Of a stretch of 64,000 bases of DNA, positions 44,612-54,161 are shown piece by piece. Location of the stretch: contig OZ244571.1 in the NCBI GenBank assembly GCA_965217825.1, forward strand, positions 992,001-1,056,000, in the 5' to 3' direction. Made by a program: the position numbers and the translations under genes. Under the pieces are notes generated by a model. It saw only the letters and a program-made list of their open reading frames with translations, was not told the origin of the DNA and made no database searches. This DNA comes from VXNE01 sp965217825 (lineage in GTDB: Bacteria; Pseudomonadota; Gammaproteobacteria; Pseudomonadales; Azotimanducaceae). The stretch's first letter is position 1. Each line of letters begins with the position of its first letter.

Positions 44612-47600
44612 CTAAGGCAGAGATCTGCTGAAAATGTACCGAATACCCCCTCCGAGAAGCTGAAACACACGAGCACCTTCGTCCGTCATAGGGCTAGGCA
44701 GCATCTCGATCATAGTCGTGGTTGTGTCGGAAACATTGCTGACGTAGGCAATCTTGTATTGCACTCCGCTTCGGGGTCGGGCAGCTGCCCTTGCGGCCCT
44801 AACTTCAGATTCACCCATTTCGAAAGTTTGGGGGTCGCTGAGGCTTGCCTTCACTTCAATCTGCCAAATCTGGTTCCGATAGCTCACTTCAAAGTCAAAT
44901 CCTAAGCTGTCATCCCCTACATGCCCTGTGATCAGCCTGCCGTTCTCAGATCGCCAAGCAGCATGCACATCTTGGTTGGGGAGACGTCGGCGTAGCCAGT
45001 GGTATACGGTGAATTCACCGAGTCGACCAATCAGTTCCGTCTTCTCGTCGGGCACGCGGGGCCTCCCACCACTACCTGAACCACCGGTGCGGCGCTTTCG
45101 GCGAGTGGTCGAACTCGGCTGCAACACCGCCAAGCTTGAAGCGGCCCCCAGAGCCCTCTCCAGAACTGTTGGCGAAAGGCCGTCTCGGAGCTCCATTGAG
45201 AGTGACAGAAGGTCAGCATTAATCGGATCGACGGGACGACCGTTGAAGACGATGGATCGCTCCTCCCGCTTACGTGCCTCTTGCGCCTCACGTGCCTTTG
45301 TTCGCTCGGCCGTCAGATCCGACTTGGAAAGGCCGAGAATTTCGAGGTCAAGCGACTGAGGCATGCTGGTCGGCCAGATCTTGAAGACCCGGAGCCACTT
45401 CATCATCGGAATGTCGTCAAGTTTGCGGAAGTCGAAGACGCCGGCGTTATCCAACCGCTGTTGAAGCGCGTTCGGGCCACTTGCCTCGGCAAGCGACCGA
45501 ATCGCGTTTCCGGGCTCGAACCTTGTGCACCATGCGCGCACAAGCGGCATCGCCTTCTGCTGAAAGCGGTGGACAACCAGCTGATTGTGCTCGCGGACCT
45601 CGGCCAGCGGCTCGAGGCCATCATGGCAACCAAGTGGCGGAGCGTGCTTGTCGGCAAGCCAAGCGTTCACATGGTCCACCAACGCGGCTGTCGGAGGCTC
45701 CTCGAAGATGTCCAACCAGGCAGGGTCCGGTCTGAGTTCGCGGAGGCTGTCCCGGGTCGCTGCGTAGCCTTCTACGGGTTCCATCTTGGCAAGCCGGTCT
45801 GCGCACGACTCGCGAAGACAATCGGCGATGTCGATTGCATTCTCGCGAAGAAAGACTTGGAGCCGCGACTGATGGAGGTCGGGGTAGGTATCCGGGTCTG
45901 CGCCAACAGCGATCAGGCTGGCATTGAAGTCACGGAAGCCGAGCTTTAGACCCTGCCGGAAGTCCTTCGGTCCAATAGCGGTCCGGCAAATTGCTAGGAG
46001 TGCTTTTGCGCACTCGGGGGAGTCGAGCAGCTTTGCAAGAGTCTTTTCAAACAAACCGACATCTTGCAGCGCGTCATCGCTCAGGCGGTCAAACTCCTCC
46101 ACCGCGGCAGGCCCGGCCATGTGGTGCAAGACGGCCCTGATCCAGGGTACGTGACGCTCTACGCCCGCACTGAGAGAGAGACCCGCCGCGCGCGACGCCG
46201 ACGCAGAGAGCTGCAGCAGACCAGAGAACCGTCCTAGGTGTTCTGACGGACTCGGCGGCGCTTGTATCGCTTGCTGTAGCGGTTCTTCATGGCGGAGGTG
46301 GGCGATCAACAGCCGTAGATGGGGAACGAGTGCGCGCTGTCCCAACGCATCACAGATGGCAGGGACGCCCGAATCCACGAGTTCCCAGGACCAATCCTCA
46401 GACGCCTGAACGGCGACAATCGCTGCACCGACGTCCAACCTGAAATGAAAAGCCCGAATCGTGTCCGGACTGGTCAGAACGTCGGTGCCATCAATGACGA
46501 AACGTAGACTCCTCGCCTTGACTACATTGAGCCGTTCGAGCTTGGTCAGTATGGTGGAGCGGTCAGTGGGTAGGCGCTGTGCCTCGGTGCCACTAAGCGC
46601 CTCCATGGCGACGGCGACCATCGCGCGCAGCTGCGGACAGATACTCACAACGGAGGTGGTCACGCTATTCCGTATGTTCTCGCCGTCTGCAAGAAGCGTA
46701 TATTCAACCTGCGACAGTCGACGTACCCGATCCCCATAGTAGGTCTCGAACAACGCGCCTAGTTCTTCACCGTCGGCGTCGCGGAGAAAGACGAACAGTC
46801 GACCGCTGGCTTCGAGCAGGTGCGCGTCGCTTTCCTTATTCGTATCGCAAATGTAGACGGGCTCCGCCTGATCGCCTCCTCCGTCGGACATTTGTATTAG
46901 GTGACGCTCGTGACCGCTTTGCGCAAGAATCACAGCCGGGCGATCTTGTTCGAAACCTCGCTGCTGTCCATCGACACTTTTCGCAATCTCCTCCCAGCTC
47001 CTGCTATAGAGATTGAACAGGTGGGCTTCGTAGTAGCTATTGAAGTCTCTTCTTGCGTACTGAAGGGCAAGAAACTCTAGCTGCTCCGACAAGGAAGACG
47101 GGTCGCCGAAGACGTGAAGGCCACAGCGTTTCACCAATCTCTCGATCAGCTGGTCCGGGGCTCGTTCGATGTCGCGGCGGAGACTCTGAGCCGGTCGGCG
47201 TAGGTACGGCTCGAACCTGTCACCGCCAGTGTCTCTTATCCAAACGTCACACGGTCGCACGCCGACCGGCTGGTCGGAGGAACTAGCTTGTCCGTCGGCC
47301 GGCAACCAGCGCTCGGACTGCAGAAAGGACGTCAATGGATTTGGCCATGTCCTACGATCAGCGTAGCGATAATGCAGGTGATGGACAGTAATGTCCCATG
47401 TCACACCAGAATCTCCCGAGAGCCACTTCACGATGAGCCTTGCGTATAGCTCCGTGCAGCGTGCAGAGAAGTGATTGGTATCTGCTTGTCCTGGCAGCCA
47501 CCAAAGGTCACCTTGAATCACATAGTCCGTGTAGGACGGAAGAACGACTAGGGACGGATCGCGGGCCAAGATATCGCGCCGCCAGAATTTCCCGAACTCG

Positions 47601-50161
47601 ACAGGGATCTCGTAGTCCGCTACGAACGAGAAATCGGAGACGTCCTTGGCCGGGAACGTCTTCGTGTTTGTACTTCTCGGCTCGGGGTTTAGACCGGCCT
47701 TGACACCTAATTCGGTAAGGAAAATTGTCCAATCATCGATCCATCTGCCACGGAATGCGGGGTGGTTGGGATTTGCTAACCGCCGACGGGCCAATCCTTC
47801 GAGATCAGCCAGTCCCGAAGGCGCGGCGTCTAGAAACTCTTGGAGCAGCGCACCAGTGGTGCTGGTGGGCCAACCCGCAGAAAATACCGCCTTGCTTGCC
47901 GGGACGTACTCGCCGGAAAGCGTCGGTACTCTGAAGCGGTGTTGGGGTTGGAGCCGTACGGGTTGGCCCCCATCTCTGGGTTGGCGCCACAGTTGAAAGG
48001 CCCACCGCAGACCAATCCTAAGCACCTCCTTGTTATTCTCCTGTTGGAGCGTTCGCGATACGTGTGTCAAGACAGCCACGCGGTCGAACTCCTCCACGAG
48101 GTCGTGCTGCTCGAAGTAGGTTCGCGTCTTACTCAGCTCTGCGTGCCAAGGAAAAGCAGTACGCAGGAAGGTGAATCGGTCGGCGAGTCTCTTAGGCGGG
48201 ACGACCTCTAGGTCCTCATCATGGCCAGCCCTACGTGGGTCAGGTGGGGAAAAGACGGCGGCTACGATCATGCGCCGGCGACGGCGCGCACGTGCGCCGT
48301 CAGCGTCGATGGGTGGCGCAAGTGCCATGGCGGCATGGAGTTCACCATCTTCGCCGAGCATTATGGGTTTTCCTGCAAGCTGTTCTGCATGCTCCCCCAT
48401 AAAATCTGGAATCTCGCTGTAGTAGGAGAGCCATTCGGACTTCGGAGTTCGTGGGGTGGTACGTAGCTTTCTAGCGACTAGCGATACGAATTCGGCGCGC
48501 TCCGTCGGAAGAGGTTCTCCGGCGAAGCCAACTGAATGAACACTAAGGAACGAGTGAAGCATCTCGATTCTGGGACCTAGTTCCTCGGGTATCGGCCAGA
48601 CGTTAGTTTGGTGCGCAAACTTCGTAGCCACGTGGGCGCCAAACGTATTCGATCCTGTAGGCCAGCGCCGAACTTCGGTGGGCGGCTTCCACGTCAAACG
48701 CAAACCCTCCGAACCTGGTGCAGTACAAGGTACAACTGGCGATTCGTCGAATGTGGCACTCCCAAAGCGATCGGGGAGGTTTCTAACAAGGTCCGCAGCG
48801 AGATTCTTGTCCGTCATGATGCTGTTGACGTCATGCCAGCAAAGCAAGTCAACCACTGCCGTGGAACGCTCTTCATCGGTCAGCCGTCGGGCGACAGCGC
48901 CCGTGGGATCAGTGGCGATTCGGTGGATAGTCCTAGCGGCAAGCATGGTTGCTTCGGTCAGCAACACTTCGTTCATTCCGATCTTGGCGTTCAGGCTTTT
49001 CCGGTTGGACGATGGGCAAAAGGTGCCATGGAGATAGCCCGAGAAAGGTGCCGTCGCGTCGTCCCCCATGGGGAGGAAGGTGTAAAGGCGAGGCGCCGCT
49101 GGAACATGATCTAGCTGGACCGCCAAGGCGACCTCGCCTTCACCGGACCACCTTTCCCAGTACTCGTTCAGCTCCTTTCTGGCAATCCCTTTCGTAATGG
49201 CGTGCTTCATGGTGTCTTCCGAAACGCTACCACGCGCCACTGCGAATACGCCCGCGTCCCCGAGATCGACTCGGAAAAGGTCCACGTCGGCGTCGGTCAA
49301 AGGCTCCTCGAATCTGCTGAACGTGCATTCCGTTGCCGTCCTCCCAGCTTCGTCAATCACCAAGGCGTTGAGCGAAGACACTCGATTCAAAAAGAGCAAG
49401 ATCGGGAGCTTCTGATCCCGAATGCGTGTGATTTCATTATGTACGTCATCAAATGATCCGCGATCGCGCAGGGGCAGTTCGACGACCGTCGTATAGCCCG
49501 CCTTCGCGTAGTGGGCAACGTACTCGGCTCGGCCGTCCACAGGAATCGGCACATGGAAGATGGGAAGATCGCGCCGCGCGAGTTTCGCGTGCAACTCATG
49601 GTCGATCATTTCGGGGTAGTCGTCGGGTCCCGCGAACCTGAAGCAGAATCCGTAAAACGCGCTAGCCGCCTCTTTGGCGGGTTCCTGAGAGTATATTCTT
49701 GGCGTATCCGTGACCTGAACGACACTCCGAAAACCGAGACCCTTATTGCCGATCGCCTCTCCCAACGGCTTTTGTGAGAGGCCGATATCGCAGAGGGCCT
49801 TTACGTCCTTTCCTGAGAATGGACTACCGCGGTTCGCCACGAAGAGCGTGCCATGCTCTCCCCTACGCCTATCCAAAGTGATTTGAATCTCTCCATCCGG
49901 CGTTCCGATTGGTTGGGCATCGTAGGCGTTCTGTATCAGTTCAATGAGGAATCGGTCCCGGTAGTCCGACGCGATGCTCTCGGCGAGACTCCTGTTGCTT
50001 TGGTAGACCGGGTCAAGGTACTCGCCGTGCTCGTCTATTGTCCCTTGGAATGCTTGAATCTTGCGGGACGCAAGCTCCTTGATGTAGTGACTCTGCAGAT
50101 TTTTCGTCGAAGGTGTGGTTGGGTCGGTGATTGGGACAGGGGAGTGCAATCTGTCTTGCAT
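44612..50161 (-). CDS. Giant sacsin-like GHKL ATPase with C-terminal DUF3883 domain
   Basis: About 1,849 residues from MQDRLHSPVPITDP; a start at 50266 adds 35. The N-terminus holds a GHKL/HSP90-type ATP site as in sacsin and plant NO VEIN: LIELIQNAYDA (N-box, residues 73-83), LFVANRGSPF (G1-like, 106-115) and GNKGLGFRSV (138-147). The last 170 residues form a DUF3883 domain: LIGRLGEFTVYHWLRRRLPN, then SLGFDFEVSYRNQIWQIEVK and FEMGESEVRAARAA, with the D...IEVK nuclease-like motif. The large middle is unrecognised. Such proteins occur in defence islands; an ATP-gated sensor coupled to DNA cleavage is an inference. Confidence 0.8.
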   Translation of the reverse strand: MQDRLHSPVPITDPTTPSTKNLQSHYIKELASRKIQAFQGTIDEHGEYLDPVYQSNRSLAESIASDYRDRFLIELIQNAYDAQPIGTPDGEIQITLDRRRGEHGTLFVANRGSPFSGKDVKALCDIGLSQKPLGEAIGNKGLGFRSVVQVTDTPRIYSQEPAKEAASAFYGFCFRFAGPDDYPEMIDHELHAKLARRDLPIFHVPIPVDGRAEYVAHYAKAGYTTVVELPLRDRGSFDDVHNEITRIRDQKLPILLFLNRVSSLNALVIDEAGRTATECTFSRFEEPLTDADVDLFRVDLGDAGVFAVARGSVSEDTMKHAITKGIARKELNEYWERWSGEGEVALAVQLDHVPAAPRLYTFLPMGDDATAPFSGYLHGTFCPSSNRKSLNAKIGMNEVLLTEATMLAARTIHRIATDPTGAVARRLTDEERSTAVVDLLCWHDVNSIMTDKNLAADLVRNLPDRFGSATFDESPVVPCTAPGSEGLRLTWKPPTEVRRWPTGSNTFGAHVATKFAHQTNVWPIPEELGPRIEMLHSFLSVHSVGFAGEPLPTERAEFVSLVARKLRTTPRTPKSEWLSYYSEIPDFMGEHAEQLAGKPIMLGEDGELHAAMALAPPIDADGARARRRRRMIVAAVFSPPDPRRAGHDEDLEVVPPKRLADRFTFLRTAFPWHAELSKTRTYFEQHDLVEEFDRVAVLTHVSRTLQQENNKEVLRIGLRWAFQLWRQPRDGGQPVRLQPQHRFRVPTLSGEYVPASKAVFSAGWPTSTTGALLQEFLDAAPSGLADLEGLARRRLANPNHPAFRGRWIDDWTIFLTELGVKAGLNPEPRSTNTKTFPAKDVSDFSFVADYEIPVEFGKFWRRDILARDPSLVVLPSYTDYVIQGDLWWLPGQADTNHFSARCTELYARLIVKWLSGDSGVTWDITVHHLHYRYADRRTWPNPLTSFLQSERWLPADGQASSSDQPVGVRPCDVWIRDTGGDRFEPYLRRPAQSLRRDIERAPDQLIERLVKRCGLHVFGDPSSLSEQLEFLALQYARRDFNSYYEAHLFNLYSRSWEEIAKSVDGQQRGFEQDRPAVILAQSGHERHLIQMSDGGGDQAEPVYICDTNKESDAHLLEASGRLFVFLRDADGEELGALFETYYGDRVRRLSQVEYTLLADGENIRNSVTTSVVSICPQLRAMVAVAMEALSGTEAQRLPTDRSTILTKLERLNVVKARSLRFVIDGTDVLTSPDTIRAFHFRLDVGAAIVAVQASEDWSWELVDSGVPAICDALGQRALVPHLRLLIAHLRHEEPLQQAIQAPPSPSEHLGRFSGLLQLSASASRAAGLSLSAGVERHVPWIRAVLHHMAGPAAVEEFDRLSDDALQDVGLFEKTLAKLLDSPECAKALLAICRTAIGPKDFRQGLKLGFRDFNASLIAVGADPDTYPDLHQSRLQVFLRENAIDIADCLRESCADRLAKMEPVEGYAATRDSLRELRPDPAWLDIFEEPPTAALVDHVNAWLADKHAPPLGCHDGLEPLAEVREHNQLVVHRFQQKAMPLVRAWCTRFEPGNAIRSLAEASGPNALQQRLDNAGVFDFRKLDDIPMMKWLRVFKIWPTSMPQSLDLEILGLSKSDLTAERTKAREAQEARKREERSIVFNGRPVDPINADLLSLSMELRDGLSPTVLERALGAASSLAVLQPSSTTRRKRRTGGSGSGGRPRVPDEKTELIGRLGEFTVYHWLRRRLPNQDVHAAWRSENGRLITGHVGDDSLGFDFEVSYRNQIWQIEVKASLSDPQTFEMGESEVRAARAAARPRSGVQYKIAYVSNVSDTTTTMIEMLPSPMTDEGARVFQLLGGGIRYIFSRSLP

Positions 50162-50384
50162 GAGGTTTGACCTCGAATGTGGCGTCGTGTGACAAAAGGA
50201 GCCATCGACGCGCCGGTGCTGGGTGTTGTGTTGGATTCCCATGGAAGGGGTTCGGGGCTTACCCATTTGGGGGTCTTAGCGAGGAGGCAGGACAGTAAGG
50301 CTATGGTGTTTGGAGCGCAAGGTCGGCTTTGGCACTTGGACGCACGTTGTGGGGACACCGCCGTACTTCGCCACGAACTGACGT

Positions 50385-50680
50385 TCAAGCGCAGGGAGCG
50401 TTGGCACAGTGCGTGGATATGCTTGAGCCCTGAGAGGGTAGCTGCGCCAGATAGCTCGCCCAGTCGTCCATGAGTTCGCGCCGTTTTTCGAACAGGTCGG
50501 AACGGCGGTAAGCGGCTTCAACGCGATCGCTGTTTACGTGCGCGAGTGCGAGTTCGCAGACCTCTCGCGACGCATCGGAACACTCTGCGGCCCAATCCCG
50601 GAAGGGCAGTTCGCGATGCTGCTCCGGCAACGACGCGTGTCGGCGGGTGATCCTAAGGATGTCTCCCTCTAGCCGACTAT
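50385..50680 (-). pseudogene. C-terminal remnant of a P4-type tyrosine integrase
   Basis: FRDWAAECSDASREVCELAL then AHVNSDRVEAAYRRSDLFEK and RRELMDDWASYLA match the last 60 residues of P4-family integrases, including the AHV helix and the nucleophile Tyr in AAYRRSD. The rest of the catalytic domain and the N-terminus are missing; the upstream residues do not fit. It cannot be active. P4-type integrases use tRNA/tmRNA 3' ends, which fits the island's left edge at ssrA. Confidence 0.8.
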
Positions 50681-50706
50681 TTTGCAGCCACCTGACAAAA
50701 AGTCTT

Positions 50707-50736
50707 GACTATTTTTCAGTAGAGTGAAAAATAGTC
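50707..50736. promoter_or_regulatory. Perfect 12-bp inverted repeat, probable operator
   Basis: GACTATTTTTCA, 6-bp spacer, TGAAAAATAGTC. It lies 24 bp upstream of the AAA/DUF4143 ATPase start, where promoter and transcript start are expected. AT-rich symmetry of this kind suits a dimeric repressor, possibly autoregulation. Confidence 0.65.
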
Positions 50737-50760
50737 GCGTCTGATCAATCTCCAAACGAA

Positions 50761-51903
50761 GTGGAAAGGTACCTGAAGCAAGCCCTTCTAGCGGACCTTG
50801 AGCGAAAGGTCATTTTGCTCACGGGACCTCGGCAATCCGGCAAGACGACGCTTTCGCGCATGCTGAGCGAGGATCATCAGTACCTCAATCACGACCTTGC
50901 GGAACACCGGTTGCTGATCGCCGGGAAGCGATGGGATCGGGAGAAGTCGCTGATAATCTTTGGTGAGCTGCACAAGATGAAAGACTGGAAGTCTTGGCTC
51001 AAAGGGATTTACGACGTCGAGGGCATACCGCCGCGTTTGTTGGTCACGGGTAGCGCAAAACTCGACGCCTTCCGCAAGACGGGCGATTCCCTCGCGGGTC
51101 GGCATTTTCAGTTCATGCTACATCCGCTCGATGTCAAGGAGGCGGCAGACAATACCGATCTCGAACCGGAGGAAATCTTCCGCAGATTGATGGCAGTTGG
51201 TGGCTTTCCGGAGCCGTTTCTGGATGGTAGCGAGCGCTACTACAATCGTTGGAAGCGCTCCCACATCGACCTCATTCTGAAGGAGGATCTGCTCACGCTG
51301 ACCGCGGTGCGGGACATTCAGACGATCGAAACCCTGATCGAAATGCTCCGATCGCGGGTGGGAAGGCCTGTCTCGGTCAACTCGCTGGCCAGGGATCTAC
51401 AGAAAAGCCCCAACACGATCCAGAACTGGATGCGGTTGCTGGCGGATCTTTACGTCATCTTCGCGGTGCCGCCGTATCACAGGAACATTGCGCGTGCGTT
51501 GCTCAAGCAGCCGAAGTACTACTTCTATGACAACGGCATGGTCATCGGAGACGACAGCGTGAAACTGGAGAATCTGGTCGCTTGTGCGCTCCTGAAGGAA
51601 GTCCATCGCCTGGAGGATGTCGAGGGGGAGCGGCTTGGTATTTGCTATATCCGCGACAAGGAGGGGAGGGAGGTCGACTTCGTCGCAACGAAGAATCGGG
51701 TGCCGCAGCATCTCATCGAAGTGAAATGGGCCGATACTGAGCTGAGCGCCAATCTTCGGCGATTCTTGAAGGACGAACCGGTCAAGCGAACGCAACTTGT
51801 GGCGGAAATGGCGGAAGCCGAATCGTATCCAAGCGGGGAACGGATCGTTCCAGCCCGCCAGTTCTTGCGAGACTTGCCGCTCCTGGATACACAAAGGGGA
51901 TAA
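50761..51903 (+). CDS. AAA (AAA_14) ATPase with C-terminal DUF4143
   Basis: 380 residues from a GTG start. Walker A LLTGPRQSGKTTLSRML (residues 19-35), a Walker B-like SLIIFGELHKMK, and the sensor LLVTGSAKLDAFRKTGDSLA are AAA_14. QPKYYFYDNGMVIGD to EVDFVATKNRVPQHLIEVKW is DUF4143, with a PD-(D/E)XK-like D...E-x-K pattern. In the Walker B the usual DE is GE (IFGELHK), an oddity that may affect hydrolysis. These ATPases are widespread, often mobile, and of unknown role; some act like toxin or defence modules. Confidence 0.85.
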   Translation: MERYLKQALLADLERKVILLTGPRQSGKTTLSRMLSEDHQYLNHDLAEHRLLIAGKRWDREKSLIIFGELHKMKDWKSWLKGIYDVEGIPPRLLVTGSAKLDAFRKTGDSLAGRHFQFMLHPLDVKEAADNTDLEPEEIFRRLMAVGGFPEPFLDGSERYYNRWKRSHIDLILKEDLLTLTAVRDIQTIETLIEMLRSRVGRPVSVNSLARDLQKSPNTIQNWMRLLADLYVIFAVPPYHRNIARALLKQPKYYFYDNGMVIGDDSVKLENLVACALLKEVHRLEDVEGERLGICYIRDKEGREVDFVATKNRVPQHLIEVKWADTELSANLRRFLKDEPVKRTQLVAEMAEAESYPSGERIVPARQFLRDLPLLDTQRG

Positions 51904-52154
51904 CGCCACACGCCTGAAGGCTGCGGTTCGAGGCAGGTTTGCCGTCGGAAGCACGTCTCGCGCCCGGGGCTCCCGTACCGAAAGACCTGAAGGAACAGGT
52001 CGCGGCGCTGGATGATGAAAAAGACTCGAACGGCCGGAGCGGACGTTGAAGGTACACCGGACAGTTGCCGCCAGCGCATGACTGGACACCTCTTGGATGT
52101 CCGCCATTCGGATTCGGGCAGTCATCCAAAGACAACGGGAGTTTGCTTCGTTCA

Positions 52155-52604
52155 GAAGTGATTCCGATTGAAACGGAAATGTTCTACTTCTTCGATTCTG
52201 GCGTTGCACGGGCGCTCGGCGGCCGGCTTTCCTATCGGCCGACCTCCGAGGAAATGGGCATTTTGGCTGAAACCTTCGTGCTCAACGAATTGCGCGCGTG
52301 GCTCGGGTATTCCGGCACGGACTACAGGCTCTCGTTCTGGCGCAGCTACAACGGCGTGGAGGTGGACGTCCTGTGCGAGACGGTGGAGGGGTTCGTTGCA
52401 ATCGAGATCAAGGCGTCTGCGCGTTGGGAGAAACGCTTCAATCGTGGGCTGCACCGAGTTGCGGAAGACATCGGGAAGGCTCGGACGATGTGCTATGGCG
52501 TGTACCTTGGGGAACGCGCGGCGCTTTGGGACGATGTTCAGGTGCTGCCCCTGGTCGACTTTCTGAAGCGGTTGTGGGGCGGTGAGATCATCCGCGCTCC
52601 TTGA
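52155..52604 (+). pseudogene. C-terminal fragment of a second DUF4143 ATPase
   Basis: MFYFFDSGVARALGGRLSYR, then GILAETFVLNELRAWLGYSG, YRLSFWRSYNGVEVDVLCET and VAIEIKASARW match the DUF4143 C-terminal domain. The AAA part is absent; only about 250 bp of unrelated sequence separates it from the intact ATPase gene. The open frame could be translated from an internal start, but as a family member it is truncated. Confidence 0.75.
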
Positions 52605-52927
52605 GCGCGGTCTGCCGGTACTCCCGACGCTGCGGACGTGGTGCCGGAGACCCCGGATCGGTGATTCGATTACCGTCTTGCTGCTCTGTCTGTTGATGAT
52701 GTATTCGCCGGTCAAGTTCAGACGAACTGGGAGTTCGGTTACGTTGCTTTTGAACTAACTTTAGCTGGAGATGTCCGATGGAACGGCCATTGCCGATGGG
52801 GTGGCGAGAGGTCGTCCGACTGACTGCAATACTGACATGACGTGACCTGACCCGGTTGAGGCGACGGCTGTCTTGGGTATGCTTTCGCGCCTGCCCTGGT
52901 GGGGCGCAGGAATGGGGATTAGCTGAA
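52605..52927. other. Intergenic region before the dioxygenase gene
   Basis: 323 bp with no gene seen. It includes the dioxygenase upstream region with GGGGATTAGCTGAA before its ATG. Confidence 0.4.
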
Positions 52928-53761
52928 ATGGAAATCAGACCCAGGGACAACGGCTGCGGCGCGGAGATCGACGGTGTCGACCTGCAGTCCATGTCCGATG
53001 AAGAGGTGGAGGCCATCGCCGATGCGCACGCGGCATACGGCGTGGTATTTCTCCGCGGCCAGACGCTGACCCCCGATCACCAGTTGGCGGCGGCGCGGCG
53101 ATTCGGCCCGATCAACGTCAATCGTTTCTTCACGCGCGTGCCGGGGCATCCGCAGGTCGCCATGGTGCTCAAGGAGCCTCGCCACAAGCAAAATGTCGGC
53201 GGCGGTTGGCATACCGACCACTCCTACGACGAAGCGCCGGCGCTCGGTTCGATGCTGTTCGCGCTTGAGGTGCCGAGTGCCGGCGGCGATACCTTGTTCG
53301 CGAGTATGTACAGGGCCTACGAGGCGCTTTCCCCGGGCCTCAGGCGCACCCTGGCAGGATTGCGCGCCGTGCACTCGAGCCGCCACGTCTTCGGCAGGGG
53401 CGCCCCCAAGCATGACGACGACCGTTATCACAACGCAGAGAAAGCCACGCAGGACTCCGTACATCCGGTGGTGATACGTCACCCGCGCACGGGCAGGCCG
53501 GCGCTTTACGTGAACCCGGCGTTCACCGTGCGCATTGCCGGCTGGACGGATGACGAGTCGCGTCCGTTACTCGAACATCTCTATGGCGTCGCTGCCCGGG
53601 AAGATCACACCTGCCGGTTCCGCTGGGAGGCGGGTAGCGTCGCGTTCTGGGACAATCGCGCCACCTGGCACCAGGCGCTCAACGACTACCCCGGGGAGCG
53701 GCGCCTGATGCACAGGGTCACGGTGGAGGGCGAGACCCTGGCCCCCTACCGTACGGAATGA
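52928..53761 (+). CDS. TauD/TfdA family Fe(II)/2-oxoglutarate dioxygenase
   Basis: 277 residues from the ATG at 52928. GGGWHTDHSYDEAPALGSML carries the H-x-D iron ligands, HPVVIRHPRTGRPALYVNPA is the 2-oxoglutarate-side strand, and WHQALNDYPGERRLMHRVT carries the distal His and Arg. The family hydroxylates small acids such as taurine or 2,4-D, releasing CO2 and succinate. The substrate is unknown. Its stop overlaps the next start (ATGA), suggesting one transcript with the NTF2-like fragment. Confidence 0.9.
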   Translation: MEIRPRDNGCGAEIDGVDLQSMSDEEVEAIADAHAAYGVVFLRGQTLTPDHQLAAARRFGPINVNRFFTRVPGHPQVAMVLKEPRHKQNVGGGWHTDHSYDEAPALGSMLFALEVPSAGGDTLFASMYRAYEALSPGLRRTLAGLRAVHSSRHVFGRGAPKHDDDRYHNAEKATQDSVHPVVIRHPRTGRPALYVNPAFTVRIAGWTDDESRPLLEHLYGVAAREDHTCRFRWEAGSVAFWDNRATWHQALNDYPGERRLMHRVTVEGETLAPYRTE

Positions 53762-54030
53762 ATCTAGAGTCTGAGAAAGCGGCCATTGCGGTCGTGCACG
53801 CGTTTATTGACACATTTAATGCGCAGGACCACGAGCGTCACGCCGAGACGCTGAATTATCCGCACATCCGTCTGGCCAATGGCAGGTTCACCAGGATTGA
53901 AAGCGCTGAGATTTTTGTTGAGATTTCGAAGCGTGGCGAGTCGATGCTCGCGCAGGAAGGCCCGCAAGCGCTCCGCATACGCGGCCGCGTCGGCCGGCCG
54001 CTCGACCACCGGCCGTCGACGATCTTGTAG
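53758..54030 (+). pseudogene. Truncated NTF2-like (SnoaL) protein
   Basis: The first about 64 residues (MNLESEKAAIAVVHAFIDTF, NAQDHERHAETLNYPHIRLA, FVEISKRGESML) look like an intact NTF2-fold N-terminus. After MLAQEG the sequence turns into Arg/Pro-rich unrelated residues to the stop. A complete protein would be about 125-130 residues. Likely a partner of the dioxygenase before truncation. Confidence 0.6.
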
Positions 54031-54161
54031 CGGACGTCGCGCTCAGGCCGCGATGACCGCCGCGGGCGCAGCCCCGGAACAACCCCCGTAGCTGGATGAG
54101 GCCATTCTGGATACAATTCCGATCAGAATGGAGTTAATAGTGATCGGTAGGGGGCAATTCC

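Larger units (their letters stand above)
32288..50690. mobile_element. Genomic island inserted at the 3' end of tmRNA, defence-gene rich
   Basis: The left edge is the end of ssrA, followed by an abrupt AT-rich stretch (ATATAATTAATAAAATCC). The right edge is placed near a remnant of a P4-type tyrosine integrase at 50385-50680. Genes inside differ in character from the flanks: mixed orientation, lower-GC codon choice, non-coding gaps and defence families. I did not find a second copy of the tmRNA 3' end in the window, so the right boundary is approximate and the island is probably no longer mobile. Confidence 0.7.
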
